Below are positions 24,625 through 33,244 of a stretch of DNA of 64,000 nt, piece after piece. The notes beneath the pieces are model-generated. The model did not search any database, was not told where the DNA came from, and saw only the letters and a program-made list of their open reading frames with translations. Source of the DNA: Mesorhizobium sp. (GTDB lineage: Bacteria; Pseudomonadota; Alphaproteobacteria; Rhizobiales; Rhizobiaceae); the NCBI RefSeq assembly GCF_023954305.1, contig NZ_JAMLIG010000004.1:124001-188000 (forward strand), given 5' to 3'. Each line of letters starts with the position of its first letter. Position 1 is the first letter of the stretch. The position numbers were made by a program, and so were the translations under genes.

Positions 24625-25551
24625 ATGCTCACCGACAAGCCCTTCACCCAGGTCGATATCCACCCCGACGTGAACCGCGCCCTCGTGCGCGGCGGAGCGG
24701 TCGTGGCGCTCGAAAGCACCATCATCACGCATGGCATGCCCTATCCCGCCAACAACGACATGGCGGCCAAGGTCGAGGCGATCGTCGAGGCGGAAGGCGC
24801 GGTGCCGGCGACGATCGCGGTCATGGACGGCCGGCTCAAGATCGGCCTCGCCGACGGCGAACGGGCCGCGCTCGCCACCACGCCGGGCGCCATGAAACTG
24901 TCGCGCGCCGACTTGCCATTCGCCATCTCGGAACGCCGCACCGGCGGCACCACCGTGGCGGCAACGATGATCGCGGCGCATCTCGCCGGCATACGCGTCT
25001 TCGCCACCGGCGGCATCGGCGGCGTGCACAAGGGTGCGGAATCGAGCTTCGACATCTCGGCCGACCTCGACGAACTCGCGCGCACGCCGGTAATCGTGGT
25101 CTCTGCCGGCGCCAAGGCGATCCTCGATATTCACAAGACCCTCGAAGTGCTCGAGACGCGCGGCGTGCCGGTCGTCGGCTACGGCGCCGACGTGATGCCC
25201 GCCTTCTGGTCGCGGCATTCCGATTTTCCGGCGCCGTTGCGCCTCGACAGCGCCGAGGCGATAGCGCGGTTCCAGAAGACGCGTGAGGAACTGGGCATTT
25301 CCGGCGGGATGCTGATCGCCAATCCCGTTCCGGAGGCGGACGAAATCCCGGCGGCGAGGATGCGCGGCTTCATCGAGGCGGCGCAGCGTGCCGCGAACGA
25401 AAGCGGCGTCAGCGGCAAGGCCGTGACGCCATTTCTCTTGCAGAAGATCCTAGAACTCAGCGAAGGCGCCAGCCTCAAGACCAACATCGCGCTTGTCGAG
25501 AACAATGCGCGCCTGGCGGCAAAAATCGCCAGGGCTCTCGCTGCAAGCTAG
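24625..25551 (+). CDS. psuG: Pseudouridine-5'-phosphate glycosidase
   Basis: 308 residues from ATG 24625, preceded by AAGGAG. Family motifs are VVALESTIITHGMPYPAN (active-site Glu region), GRLKIGLADGE, RRTGGTTVAATM and GGIGGVHKGAE. PsuG cleaves the C-glycosidic bond of pseudouridine 5'-phosphate to uracil and ribose 5-phosphate. With psuK it forms a two-gene RNA-nucleoside salvage operon. Its stop overlaps that of the converging GH25 gene at the palindrome CTAG. Confidence 0.95.
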   Translation: MLTDKPFTQVDIHPDVNRALVRGGAVVALESTIITHGMPYPANNDMAAKVEAIVEAEGAVPATIAVMDGRLKIGLADGERAALATTPGAMKLSRADLPFAISERRTGGTTVAATMIAAHLAGIRVFATGGIGGVHKGAESSFDISADLDELARTPVIVVSAGAKAILDIHKTLEVLETRGVPVVGYGADVMPAFWSRHSDFPAPLRLDSAEAIARFQKTREELGISGGMLIANPVPEADEIPAARMRGFIEAAQRAANESGVSGKAVTPFLLQKILELSEGASLKTNIALVENNARLAAKIARALAAS

Positions 25552-26585
25552 TTCGCGGCGATCCGCTCCTGGCGGCCGAGCCAGCGGCGCCAGTCGGATT
25601 CGGAACCGTAGAAGACGTTGAGGTCGATTTTGCCCCTGACGCCGTGCGAGAGGCCGGAGCCGGAATACTGCCAGAACACCCATTCCCGGCCGGGATAGAC
25701 CTTCGAGGGATGCTGGGCGACGGCGCGCAGCCAGAACGGATGGTTCGGGAAAGCGCCCTTCAGATTGTCGCCGTAGAAATCAGGCGCCGTATAGATGACG
25801 GGGCGCTGGCCGTAATGCGCCTCGAGCCTGTCCATGAAGACCTGCATCTTCTCGAGCACCACCGCCCGCGAAGGGCGCTTCTTGCAGCTCGACAGATGGT
25901 TCCACTCGACGTCGATCACCGGCGGCAAAGCGTTCGCGTCCTTCGGCACGTTGCGGATGAACCAGTCGGCCTGGCTCGACGCGCTGCGGCACCAGTAGAA
26001 GAAGTGATAGGCGCCGCGCTTCAGGCCGGCCCGCTCCGCCTCGCGCCAGTTCTTGGCGAACATCGGATCGAGATGGTCGCCGCCGTCGGTCGCCTTGATG
26101 TAGGCGAAGTTGGCGCCCTGGCTGCGCAGCTTCACCCAGTCGATCTCGCCCTGCCAGCGCGACACGTCGACTCCGTGGACGGCATAGTCCGCCGGCTTGC
26201 GCTTGCCGAAGTTGATCGGCTTGGCGTCGCGGAAACGTTGACGCTGCACTGCGCCGTAGCTTCGCGTCTGCGGCCGCGCATCCGGCCTTGGCGGGGTGAT
26301 CAGCGCGACAGCCTCGACAGCGGGGGTATCGATCACGTCGGGCTCCGCCAGCGCCGCGACCTTCACCGTATCGATGTCGGCCGCGCCGGTTTCGGCGATC
26401 TCGCGCTCCTGTTCCTCGGCAAGGCCGACGACCTTGCCCACCGAAACTTCGGGCCGCGGGCCCGATACGGAAGCGGTCGTTTCCCCGGACGGTCCGAGCT
26501 TCAATACGTCGGCGGCGTTGCTCGACATGCAGCCGGCGAGGCCGAGGCACGCAAGGAGGGAGGCGGCGAGTGCGGAATGTCGCAT
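25548..26585 (-). CDS. GH25 muramidase-like lipoprotein
   Basis: 345 residues. A lipoprotein signal peptide ends in the lipobox LGLAGC, so it is anchored by a lipid at Cys19. A disordered Ala/Pro/Glu region (20-125) leads to a glycosyl hydrolase family 25 domain: HGVDVSRWQGEIDW, IKATDGGDHLDPMF, AYHFFYW, VIDVEWNH and WQYSGSG. These contain the catalytic Asp/Glu pair. It probably trims peptidoglycan from the periplasmic side. It follows no operon partner; the upstream 255 bases are non-coding. Confidence 0.9.
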   Translation of the reverse strand: MRHSALAASLLACLGLAGCMSSNAADVLKLGPSGETTASVSGPRPEVSVGKVVGLAEEQEREIAETGAADIDTVKVAALAEPDVIDTPAVEAVALITPPRPDARPQTRSYGAVQRQRFRDAKPINFGKRKPADYAVHGVDVSRWQGEIDWVKLRSQGANFAYIKATDGGDHLDPMFAKNWREAERAGLKRGAYHFFYWCRSASSQADWFIRNVPKDANALPPVIDVEWNHLSSCKKRPSRAVVLEKMQVFMDRLEAHYGQRPVIYTAPDFYGDNLKGAFPNHPFWLRAVAQHPSKVYPGREWVFWQYSGSGLSHGVRGKIDLNVFYGSESDWRRWLGRQERIAAN

Positions 26586-26840
26586 GTCGGACCCGATACG
26601 CAGAACAAGAAGGACCGAGCGACGCCCGGAATGCCGGAGGTCTTTATGAAGGGAAAATTACCAAGAAAGATTGAATCCGATCTTTACCATAGTGAGAAAG
26701 GGTCGGCTCTCATTCCGGCCATATCTCACCTCTGATAGATGCACCGAAGCGACACGATCGCAGCCTGCTACGACCTCGGGACGGGCGCTTGTTGATCCAG
26801 AATATGGCGCAGTTCGGATTTCGCGTCTCCAAGCAAGGAT

Positions 26841-27401
26841 TCAGAACATCTGCATCTCGAATGGAATCTCTTCAGCGGATCCTACCGCCGCGAATGTCAT
26901 TGCAAACGACTCACCCCTCATCGACCGGTAGAGGAAATCTATCACCAACTTCGTGAGAAATCCCATGTACATATCCTCCGGGCATTCACCCTCCGTAACA
27001 AATAGCGCCACTCTTTGACCAGCATCGATGCGCATCCCTTTATAGTAAGTTCCTGATTCTATCGAACAGGTTAATGATGTATGGTTTGTCTTGTTATATG
27101 CATCCTGATATTCCGAAAATACTCTTTTTATTTCAGAGAGTCTTATCTTCTTGTCATCATAAGTTGCAATTACATTGTCTATAATCGCAATTCCAGGACC
27201 CCTATTTGCCACAAATGACGTGCTTTTCGGCGGGGAGAAAATTGGGCCTCCAGTATTCAATTCCGGCTGATTATTTATTTTCTGCGCATATTGAAAATTT
27301 AGACTAGAATTTATTGCTACACCAAGACTAACAATTGCCACTGTAAGCGACGTTATTGATAACACTATTGATCGGTCAAATTTTGGGAGCCACTCGGGCA
27401 T
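26841..27401 (-). CDS. AT-rich orphan gene: membrane-anchored protein of unknown function
   Basis: 186 residues. There is one N-terminal helix (IVLSITSLTVAIVSLGVAI, about 12-30), then a soluble domain with little similarity to anything I recognise. It has two cysteines (LTCSIE, GECPED) suitable for a disulfide. The gene is visibly AT-rich, with codon choice rich in A/T-ending codons, unlike all neighbours, indicating recent acquisition. No ribosome site precedes the ATG at 27401 (an A-run lies there), so the start is uncertain. It sits alone between a lysozyme-like lipoprotein gene and topoisomerase IB. No mobile-element gene is adjacent. Confidence 0.6.
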   Translation of the reverse strand: MPEWLPKFDRSIVLSITSLTVAIVSLGVAINSSLNFQYAQKINNQPELNTGGPIFSPPKSTSFVANRGPGIAIIDNVIATYDDKKIRLSEIKRVFSEYQDAYNKTNHTSLTCSIESGTYYKGMRIDAGQRVALFVTEGECPEDMYMGFLTKLVIDFLYRSMRGESFAMTFAAVGSAEEIPFEMQMF

Positions 27402-27540
27402 CTTTTTTTTGCGCGTCGCCTATTTTTGATACTCAGCACAATAGCGTTAGCGATCGGCCGCAAGCAAGCTTTCGCTAGATTCATTGCGCTCGGAACCCTG
27501 CCGGTTTGAGACCGTTAATCCATACTGGTCGACGCGAAGG

Positions 27541-28614
27541 GTGAGCCAATTGCGGCGGGACGTTCCGACAGAAATCATGCGCGCGTGGAAAGGGTCGGGA
27601 TCTCTCGTCTATGTCTCGGACGAGCAGCCCGGAATTCGCCGGCGCAAGGCGGGCCGAGGCTTTTCCTATGTAGATCCCAAAGGAGGCACGCTTCGGGAGA
27701 GCGGCGTCATCGAGCGTATCAACGGGCTGGCCATCCCTCCCGCATGGACGAACGTCTGGATCTGCCCGGACCCTAATGGCCACATCCAGGCGACCGGCCG
27801 CGACCAGAGAGGACGCAAGCAGTACCGCTATCATGAGCGATGGATCGCCTGCCGCGATGAGGTGAAGTTTTCGAGCCTGCCGGATTTCGCCCGCGCCTTG
27901 CCGGTGCTGCGGGAAGCCGTCGATCAGGATCTCAGGCGTCGCAGCCTTTCATTCGAACGGGTCGTTGCGGCCGTTGTCTGGCTGCTCGACAACACGATGA
28001 TCCGCGTCGGCAACGCGTCCTACGCCCGCGAAAACGCGTCGTTCGGTCTCACCACCCTGCGCGACCGGCACGTCCGGGTCGAAGGGTCGAAACTGCGTTT
28101 TGCCTTCACCGGCAAATCGGGGAAAGAGTGGCGCCTCAAACTATCGGACCGGCGCATAGCGCGCGTCGTCAAGGGTGCGCAGGACATTCCGGGCCAGCAT
28201 CTGTTCCAGTATTTTTCCGACGATGGAGCCCGGCGGGCAATCCGCTCCGACGACGTCAACGCCTACATACGCGAGACGACCGGCTCCCCATTCACCTCCA
28301 AGCATTTTCGCACCTGGGGAGGAACCGTCCATGCGTCCGCGACCCTCGCATCGATCCCCGTGCCGGAGACAGAGAGAGACGTGCGGCGCACGCTGAACGA
28401 ATCGATCGACCGGGTCGCCGCGGTCCTCGGCAACACCCGCGCCGTATGCCGGAGCTGCTACGTTCACCCCGGCATCATCGAGGACTGGCGCAATGGCGAG
28501 CTCGCGGACCTGCTGCGCAGCGCCCGGCGATCCTTCCGAAAGCCCCGCCCTCGCCTCAGCGAAACGGAGATGACGGTGCTGCGCTGGCTCGAGCATCGGG
28601 AGGCGCGATCCTGA
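27541..28614 (+). CDS. DNA topoisomerase IB, poxvirus/bacterial type
   Basis: About 357 residues from GTG 27541; TTG 27484 and ATG 27577 are alternatives. The N-terminal domain has LVYVSDEQPGIRRRKAG and the catalytic core has KHFRTWGGT with its active-site Arg/His. The nucleophilic Tyr is in CRSCYVHPGI. The enzyme relaxes supercoils through a 3'-phosphotyrosyl intermediate. Bacterial IB enzymes are sporadic and non-essential. The gene has no recognisable partner here; it follows the AT-rich orphan and precedes grxD by 133 bases. Confidence 0.93.
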   Translation: MSQLRRDVPTEIMRAWKGSGSLVYVSDEQPGIRRRKAGRGFSYVDPKGGTLRESGVIERINGLAIPPAWTNVWICPDPNGHIQATGRDQRGRKQYRYHERWIACRDEVKFSSLPDFARALPVLREAVDQDLRRRSLSFERVVAAVVWLLDNTMIRVGNASYARENASFGLTTLRDRHVRVEGSKLRFAFTGKSGKEWRLKLSDRRIARVVKGAQDIPGQHLFQYFSDDGARRAIRSDDVNAYIRETTGSPFTSKHFRTWGGTVHASATLASIPVPETERDVRRTLNESIDRVAAVLGNTRAVCRSCYVHPGIIEDWRNGELADLLRSARRSFRKPRPRLSETEMTVLRWLEHREARS

Positions 28615-28747
28615 CAGCGGGTGGCGGCAGGTTACGAAAGGTGACTGCTTCATCTCGACAGTCCGCGTCCGATCGCCTATGTAAATCGCCAATGATGGAT
28701 TTCCCGCTTCGTCACGCGAAGCCGCGGCCACGGAAGGCACTATCGAC

Positions 28748-29083
28748 ATGAGCGCGATTGCACAGTTCATCGACAGCGAAGTGAAGGGCAACGACGTGGT
28801 GCTCTTCATGAAGGGCACCCCCGGCTTCCCGCAGTGCGGCTTCTCCGGCCAGGTCGTGCAGATTCTGGACTATCTCGGCGTCGACTACAAAGGCGTCAAC
28901 GTGCTGACCTCCGACGAGCTGCGCCAGGGCATCAAGGAATATTCGCAGTGGCCGACGATTCCGCAGCTCTACGTCAAGGGCGAATTCGTTGGCGGATGCG
29001 ACATCGTCCGCGAGATGTTCCAGGCCGGCGAATTGCAGGGCTTCTTCGACGAGAAAGGCGTCAGCGTCAAAGGCGCTGCCTGA
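28748..29083 (+). CDS. grxD: Grx4-family monothiol glutaredoxin
   Basis: 111 residues with the monothiol CGFS active site (PQCGFSGQVV), the WPTIPQLYV cis-Pro loop and GGCDIVREM. Such proteins carry a [2Fe-2S] cluster with glutathione and, with BolA, serve iron sensing and Fe-S delivery. bolA, usually next to grxD in alphaproteobacteria, is not adjacent here. It is followed by a strong terminator, so it is probably transcribed alone. Confidence 0.95.
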   Translation: MSAIAQFIDSEVKGNDVVLFMKGTPGFPQCGFSGQVVQILDYLGVDYKGVNVLTSDELRQGIKEYSQWPTIPQLYVKGEFVGGCDIVREMFQAGELQGFFDEKGVSVKGAA

Positions 29084-29130
29084 TCGTCTGATCATCGACC
29101 CGGGCGCCGCTTCAGGCGCCTCTCTGCAGA

Positions 29131-29166
29131 GGATGTGACGGGAAACCGCACATCCTTTTGCATTTT
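29131..29166 (+). terminator. Rho-independent terminator after grxD
   Basis: GGATGTG (29131-29137) pairs with CACATCC (29149-29155), followed by TTTTGCATTTTT. A second hairpin, GGCGCC-GCTTCA-GGCGCC, lies about 30 bases before it. It separates grxD from the efflux pump gene and argues against translation of the latter from 29158. Confidence 0.8.
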
Positions 29167-29190
29167 TCCGTTTCCGATTGGACCAATACC

Positions 29191-30456
29191 ATGGACCAGA
29201 GAAGCCCGCTGGCCGACTCGCGCCAGGATTCGCTCCCGCGCTGGGAGTTCATCGCGCTCGCCGCCGCCCTGATGGCGCTGAATGCGCTCGCCATCGACAT
29301 CATGCTGCCCGGGCTCCAGGAAATCGGCGCCAGCCTGAACGTTGACGACGAGAACCACCGTCAATACGTCATCTCGGCCTATTTCGGCGGCATGGCCGCC
29401 GCGCTGCTTCTGTATGGACCGCTCTCAGACCGCTTCGGGCGCCGCGGACCCCTGCTCGTCGGCTTGTCCATCTACGTCATGGCGGCGGCCGGCGCTGCTT
29501 TCGCCCCGTCGTTCGAGGTCCTGCTCGCGCTCCGCTTCGTCCAGGGCATCGGCGCCGCGTCGACGCGCGTGATTGCCGTTTCGGTGGTCCGGGACCGCTT
29601 CGGCGGGAGGGCAATGGCCGAAGTCATGTCGCTGATCTTCATGACGTTCATGATCGTCCCGGTTATCGCGCCGTCCCTCGGCCAGTTGATGATGACCTTC
29701 GCCAGCTGGCACATGATCTTCGTACTCATGGCGATCCTGGGCGCGGCAATCACGTTCTGGACCTGGGCACGGCTGCGGGAATCCCTGCATCCGCAAGACC
29801 GCCGCGAGATCGACGTGGCGTCGATCGCGCAGGGCTTCCGCACGGTTCTGTCGAACAGAATGTCGCTCGGATACACGCTGGCCTCGACCGCCGTCTTTGC
29901 CGCCATGTTCGGCTTCATCAACTCGGCGCAGCAGATCTACGTCGGCATCTATCAGCTGGGGGCCTGGTTCCCGGTGCTCTTCGCGCTCGTCGCCGGACTG
30001 ATGGCGGCATCGTCCTTTGCCAATTCGAGACTTGTGTCGCGCGTCGGCATGCGTCGGCTGTCGCACGGCGCGCTGATCGGATTCCTGACCGTCAGCGCGG
30101 TGTGGTTCGTCTGGTCGTTGACCGGCCCGGTACCCCTCGCCGCCTTCGTCGGCCTGTTCGCCCTGGCGATGATCCAGTTCGGATGGATCGGTTCGAACTT
30201 CAACTCCATCGCGATGGAGCCGCTCGGCCACATCGCCGGCACGGCGTCGTCGATCCAGGGTTTCATCCAGACGCTCGGCGGCGGTGTCGTCGGCGCGCTG
30301 ATCGGCCAGGCTTTCGACGGCACGGTCACGCCGCTGGCGGCGGGCTTCTTTGGCGTCGCCGCGGTGGCGCTCGGCCTCGTGCTCATTGCCGAACGTGGCC
30401 GTCTCTTCGGCACGTCCTCGTCGGCCACTGACCCGTCGGGGTCGATGGGACACTGA
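29191..30456 (+). CDS. Bcr/CflA-family multidrug efflux MFS transporter
   Basis: 421 residues with 12 predicted helices. The motif A loop between helices 2 and 3 reads GPLSDRFGRRGPLLVG; the conserved first-helix stretch ALAIDIMLPGLQEIG marks the Bcr/CflA (DHA1) subgroup. It is a proton-driven exporter for drugs such as bicyclomycin or other small molecules; the substrate is not predictable. ATG 29191 lies after the grxD terminator, with only a weak ribosome site. It converges with ttcA (8 bases apart). Confidence 0.88.
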   Translation: MDQRSPLADSRQDSLPRWEFIALAAALMALNALAIDIMLPGLQEIGASLNVDDENHRQYVISAYFGGMAAALLLYGPLSDRFGRRGPLLVGLSIYVMAAAGAAFAPSFEVLLALRFVQGIGAASTRVIAVSVVRDRFGGRAMAEVMSLIFMTFMIVPVIAPSLGQLMMTFASWHMIFVLMAILGAAITFWTWARLRESLHPQDRREIDVASIAQGFRTVLSNRMSLGYTLASTAVFAAMFGFINSAQQIYVGIYQLGAWFPVLFALVAGLMAASSFANSRLVSRVGMRRLSHGALIGFLTVSAVWFVWSLTGPVPLAAFVGLFALAMIQFGWIGSNFNSIAMEPLGHIAGTASSIQGFIQTLGGGVVGALIGQAFDGTVTPLAAGFFGVAAVALGLVLIAERGRLFGTSSSATDPSGSMGH

Positions 30457-30464
30457 GAGCCGGT

Positions 30465-31298
30465 TCAGAGCCCCGCGAAGTCGAACAGCGTGCGGTCGAG
30501 CAGATGGCTCGGCCGCACATTGGTCAAGGCGCGGATCATCGTCTCCTTGCGGCCAGGCATGCGCCGTTCGATGTCGTCGAGCATCGCCTTCATGGCGTTG
30601 CGCTGCAGCCCGTCCTGGGAGCCGCAAAGGTCGCACGGGATGATGGGAAAGCGCATCGCCTCGGCGAATTTCGCCAGATCCGACTCGGCGCAGTAGCTGA
30701 GCGGCCGGAGCACCATCACGTCGCCCTCGTCATTCATCAGCTTGGGTGGCATGGCGGCCAACCGCCCGCCATGGAACAGGTTCATGAAGAACGTTTCGAG
30801 GATGTCCTCGCGATGGTGCCCGAGCACCAGAGCGGCACAGCCCTCCTCGCGCGCGATGCGATAGAGATGGCCGCGCCGAAGCCGCGAGCACAGCGAACAG
30901 TAGGTCGCGCCTTCGGCGATCTTACCGGTGACGATCGAATAGGTGTCCTGATATTCGATGCGGTGCGGCACGCCGATCCGGTCCAGATAATCCGGCAGAA
31001 TGTGCTTCGGAAAGCCGGGCTGGCCCTGGTCGAGATTGCAGGCGAGAAGCTCGACCGGCAGGAGGCCGCGCCATTTGAGGTCGAGAAGCAGCGTGAGGAG
31101 ACCATAGGAATCCTTGCCGCCCGACAGCGCCACCAGCCAGCGTTCGCCGGGCTTGACCATGGCGAAATCCTCGAGCGCCTGGCGCATTTGCCGGATCAGC
31201 CGCTTGCGCAGTTTATTGAATTCGACGGTTGATGGAATGCCGCCGTGCAGCGCCGCCAGATGGTCGGAGGAATCCGTTATGGCGGAGGCGAGGTTCAT
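30465..31298 (-). CDS. ttcA: tRNA 2-thiocytidine(32) synthetase TtcA
   Basis: 277 residues. PP-loop SGGKDS near residue 58, plus the cysteine pair CSLC and a further CDLC that ligate its [4Fe-4S] cluster; GHHREDILETFF is the family motif. TtcA thiolates C32 of certain tRNAs using ATP. The start overlaps the upstream methyltransferase stop (ATGA), so the two are co-translated. The N-terminal residues 1-20 are poorly conserved in such proteins. Confidence 0.94.
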   Translation of the reverse strand: MNLASAITDSSDHLAALHGGIPSTVEFNKLRKRLIRQMRQALEDFAMVKPGERWLVALSGGKDSYGLLTLLLDLKWRGLLPVELLACNLDQGQPGFPKHILPDYLDRIGVPHRIEYQDTYSIVTGKIAEGATYCSLCSRLRRGHLYRIAREEGCAALVLGHHREDILETFFMNLFHGGRLAAMPPKLMNDEGDVMVLRPLSYCAESDLAKFAEAMRFPIIPCDLCGSQDGLQRNAMKAMLDDIERRMPGRKETMIRALTNVRPSHLLDRTLFDFAGL

Positions 31299-32272
31299 TT
31301 CGCGAAATCGTTCCGGACGAGGCCGGCGAAATCGTCGGCGATGGCGCGCGGCGACGCAAAGCGGCGGGACCGAAGGATCTCCGTCAGCCGGCTGGTGATG
31401 CTCGCCACGCCGCGCGCCAATGCCGACTGCTTTTCGGGAGCCGGCAGGAGCCGGGACCGGTGCGCGCGCATGGCCGCGCTCATGATGCGGGCGTTTTCGG
31501 GATTTGCCGCCTCCGCATGGGTGATCGTCCGGCCCTTCCTGAAGAAGCCCAGCGTCATGTCTGCGTGGAGGCGCCGTGACTGCGGATGCAGCTCCAGCCC
31601 GGCAAGTGCCGCGGCGGCCTGCAGCGTGGGCGGGCTGAAATTGAAGATGTGTCCGTAGTGGAAGAGCTTGCCGCGCACCTTCTGCGCCGCCTCCGCGCGG
31701 ATGTTCGGGACTTCGATATAGAGCAGCCCGTCGTCGGCGAGCCAGTCGCGCAGCGTCGCCAGCGAGCGGACCGGGTCGCGCATGTGTTCGAGCACATGCG
31801 ACAGCCGGATGAGGTCGAACTTGCCGGCGGGAAAGCTGGTATCCTCGATGGCCTGGACCAGAACGTTCAGGCCGAGCTTGTCGCGCGAATAGGCCGCGTA
31901 GCCGGTATTCGGCTCAATGCCGATGCACTCCAGGCCGATCTCGCGGGCGAGGAACATGAATTCGCCGCTGCCGGATCCCAGGTCAAGACAGGTCTTCCGT
32001 CCGGTGTAGAACTGCCTGTTGTCCCGCATATGGTCGCGGACGCGGGAGAAATTGCGCCAGATCTGGCGCATTCGCGGCTCCGTCGCTCCCTTGTATTCGA
32101 CGCGGTATTGCGAGCGGTAGAATTCCGCCAGCTCCGCCTCGTCCGGGATGGGATCGTTGGTGATGCTGCCGCAGCCGAGGCAGAGCACCGTGTGCAGCGG
32201 CTGGCCGTGGCGATCAGCCCCCGAAACCGTCTCGAAATCCGTCGACAGACACAACTGGCAGGCGTTCGGCAT
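31295..32272 (-). CDS. SAM-dependent methyltransferase with N-terminal zinc-ribbon
   Basis: 325 residues from ATG 32272. The N-terminus carries CQLC and CLGCG pairs about 20 residues apart, a putative zinc-binding methyltransferase motif (compare the Methyltransf_13/C-methyltransferase families). The Rossmann core follows with CLDLGSGSGEFMF, GIEPNTG and RLSHVLEHMRDP. These proteins often act on nucleotide-linked sugars or lipopolysaccharide. The substrate is unknown. Coupling to ttcA is probably only positional. Confidence 0.83.
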   Translation of the reverse strand: MPNACQLCLSTDFETVSGADRHGQPLHTVLCLGCGSITNDPIPDEAELAEFYRSQYRVEYKGATEPRMRQIWRNFSRVRDHMRDNRQFYTGRKTCLDLGSGSGEFMFLAREIGLECIGIEPNTGYAAYSRDKLGLNVLVQAIEDTSFPAGKFDLIRLSHVLEHMRDPVRSLATLRDWLADDGLLYIEVPNIRAEAAQKVRGKLFHYGHIFNFSPPTLQAAAALAGLELHPQSRRLHADMTLGFFRKGRTITHAEAANPENARIMSAAMRAHRSRLLPAPEKQSALARGVASITSRLTEILRSRRFASPRAIADDFAGLVRNDFAK

Positions 32273-32334
32273 GAAAGACTTCTTCTCCGCGGGGCGCGTC
32301 GCCGTCGAATAGGGCAAAGCGGCGCGCCGGCAAA

Positions 32335-32362
32335 TGAAAAAAGGCCGCACGAGGCGGCCTTT
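32335..32362 (-). terminator. Rho-independent terminator after rpsD
   Basis: On the minus strand AGGCCGC and GCGGCCT flank a CTCGT loop, followed by TTTTTTC. It lies 24 bases after the rpsD stop. Confidence 0.85.
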
Positions 32363-32385
32363 CGATGGTTCTCGCGTCTGCGCCC

Positions 32386-33003
32386 TTAGCGCGAGTAGAA
32401 CTCGACGACGAGGTTCGGTTCCATCTGGACCGCATACGGAACGTCGGCCAGGCCCGGGACGCGGACATATTTCGCGACCATCTTGTTGTGATCGGCCTCG
32501 ATATAGTCCGGCACGTCGCGCTCGGCGAGCTGGGCCGATTCGAGCACGATGACGAGCTGCTTGGACTTCTCGCGCACCTCGATCACGTCGCCCGGCTTGC
32601 ACAGATAGGAGCCGATATTGGTGCGGCGGCCATTCACGTTGACATGGCCGTGGTTGATGAACTGGCGCGCAGCGAAGATCGTCGGAACGAACTTGGCGCG
32701 GTAGACGACCGCGTCGAGGCGCGATTCGAGCAGGCCGATCAGGTTTTCGGACGTGTCACCGCGGCGGCGGTCGGCTTCCTCATAAGTCTTGCGGAACTGC
32801 TTTTCGGAGATGTCACCGTAGTGGCCCTTCAGCTTCTGCTTGGCGCGCAGCTGCAGACCGAAGTCCGACATCTTGCCCTTGCGGCGCTGGCCATGCTGGC
32901 CCGGTCCGTATTCACGCTTGTTGACCGGGGACTTCGGACGGCCCCAGATATTTTCGCCGAGACGGCGGTCGATCTTGTATTTCGCGGATTCGCGCTTGCT
33001 CAT
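32386..33003 (-). CDS. rpsD: 30S ribosomal protein S4
   Basis: 205 residues, standard length. It starts MSKRESAKYKIDRRLGENIW and contains the S4 RNA-binding domain (about 94-155: SRLDAVVYRAKFV, ARQFINHGHVNVNG). S4 is a primary 16S-binding assembly protein. The ribosome site GAAGGAAATGCG precedes ATG 33003. As usual in rhizobia the gene stands outside the alpha operon. It has its own terminator. Confidence 0.98.
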   Translation of the reverse strand: MSKRESAKYKIDRRLGENIWGRPKSPVNKREYGPGQHGQRRKGKMSDFGLQLRAKQKLKGHYGDISEKQFRKTYEEADRRRGDTSENLIGLLESRLDAVVYRAKFVPTIFAARQFINHGHVNVNGRRTNIGSYLCKPGDVIEVREKSKQLVIVLESAQLAERDVPDYIEADHNKMVAKYVRVPGLADVPYAVQMEPNLVVEFYSR

Positions 33004-33182
33004 CGCATTTCCTTCAACATGTTGCGAACCGAAGCTGATGCTCCGGATCAAGGAAACGCGCCCTCCTCTGGCTCCCTTTTGAGGAACCTGACAGGGGCTT
33101 CCACGCACGCATTGCGGAAAGTCCCACGGGACACGTCGGTTGCTCAGGACCGGCTAGGATATGCCGACACCCGAGGATTACA

Positions 33183-33210
33183 AATGAAACACCGCGCATC
33201 TCTGCGCGGC
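33183..33210 (-). terminator. Rho-independent terminator after the SH3b gene
   Basis: On the minus strand CCGCGC and GCGCGG form a 6-bp stem with an AGAGAT loop, followed by TGTTTCATTTG. It lies 35 bases past the stop at 33245 and separates this gene from rpsD. Confidence 0.65.
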
Positions 33211-33244
33211 GTTGGCGGCGAAATAGGCGCAAAGGCGCGATTTG

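Noticed and set aside
26590..26605. LexA-like GAAC half-site upstream of the GH25 lipoprotein gene.
   Set aside because: Only one half-site (GAAC) is present, with no second half-site at the required 7-base spacing.
27402..27483. Possible tRNA-derived attachment site beside the AT-rich orphan gene.
   Set aside because: No tRNA fragment, direct repeat or integrase could be found in the flanks.
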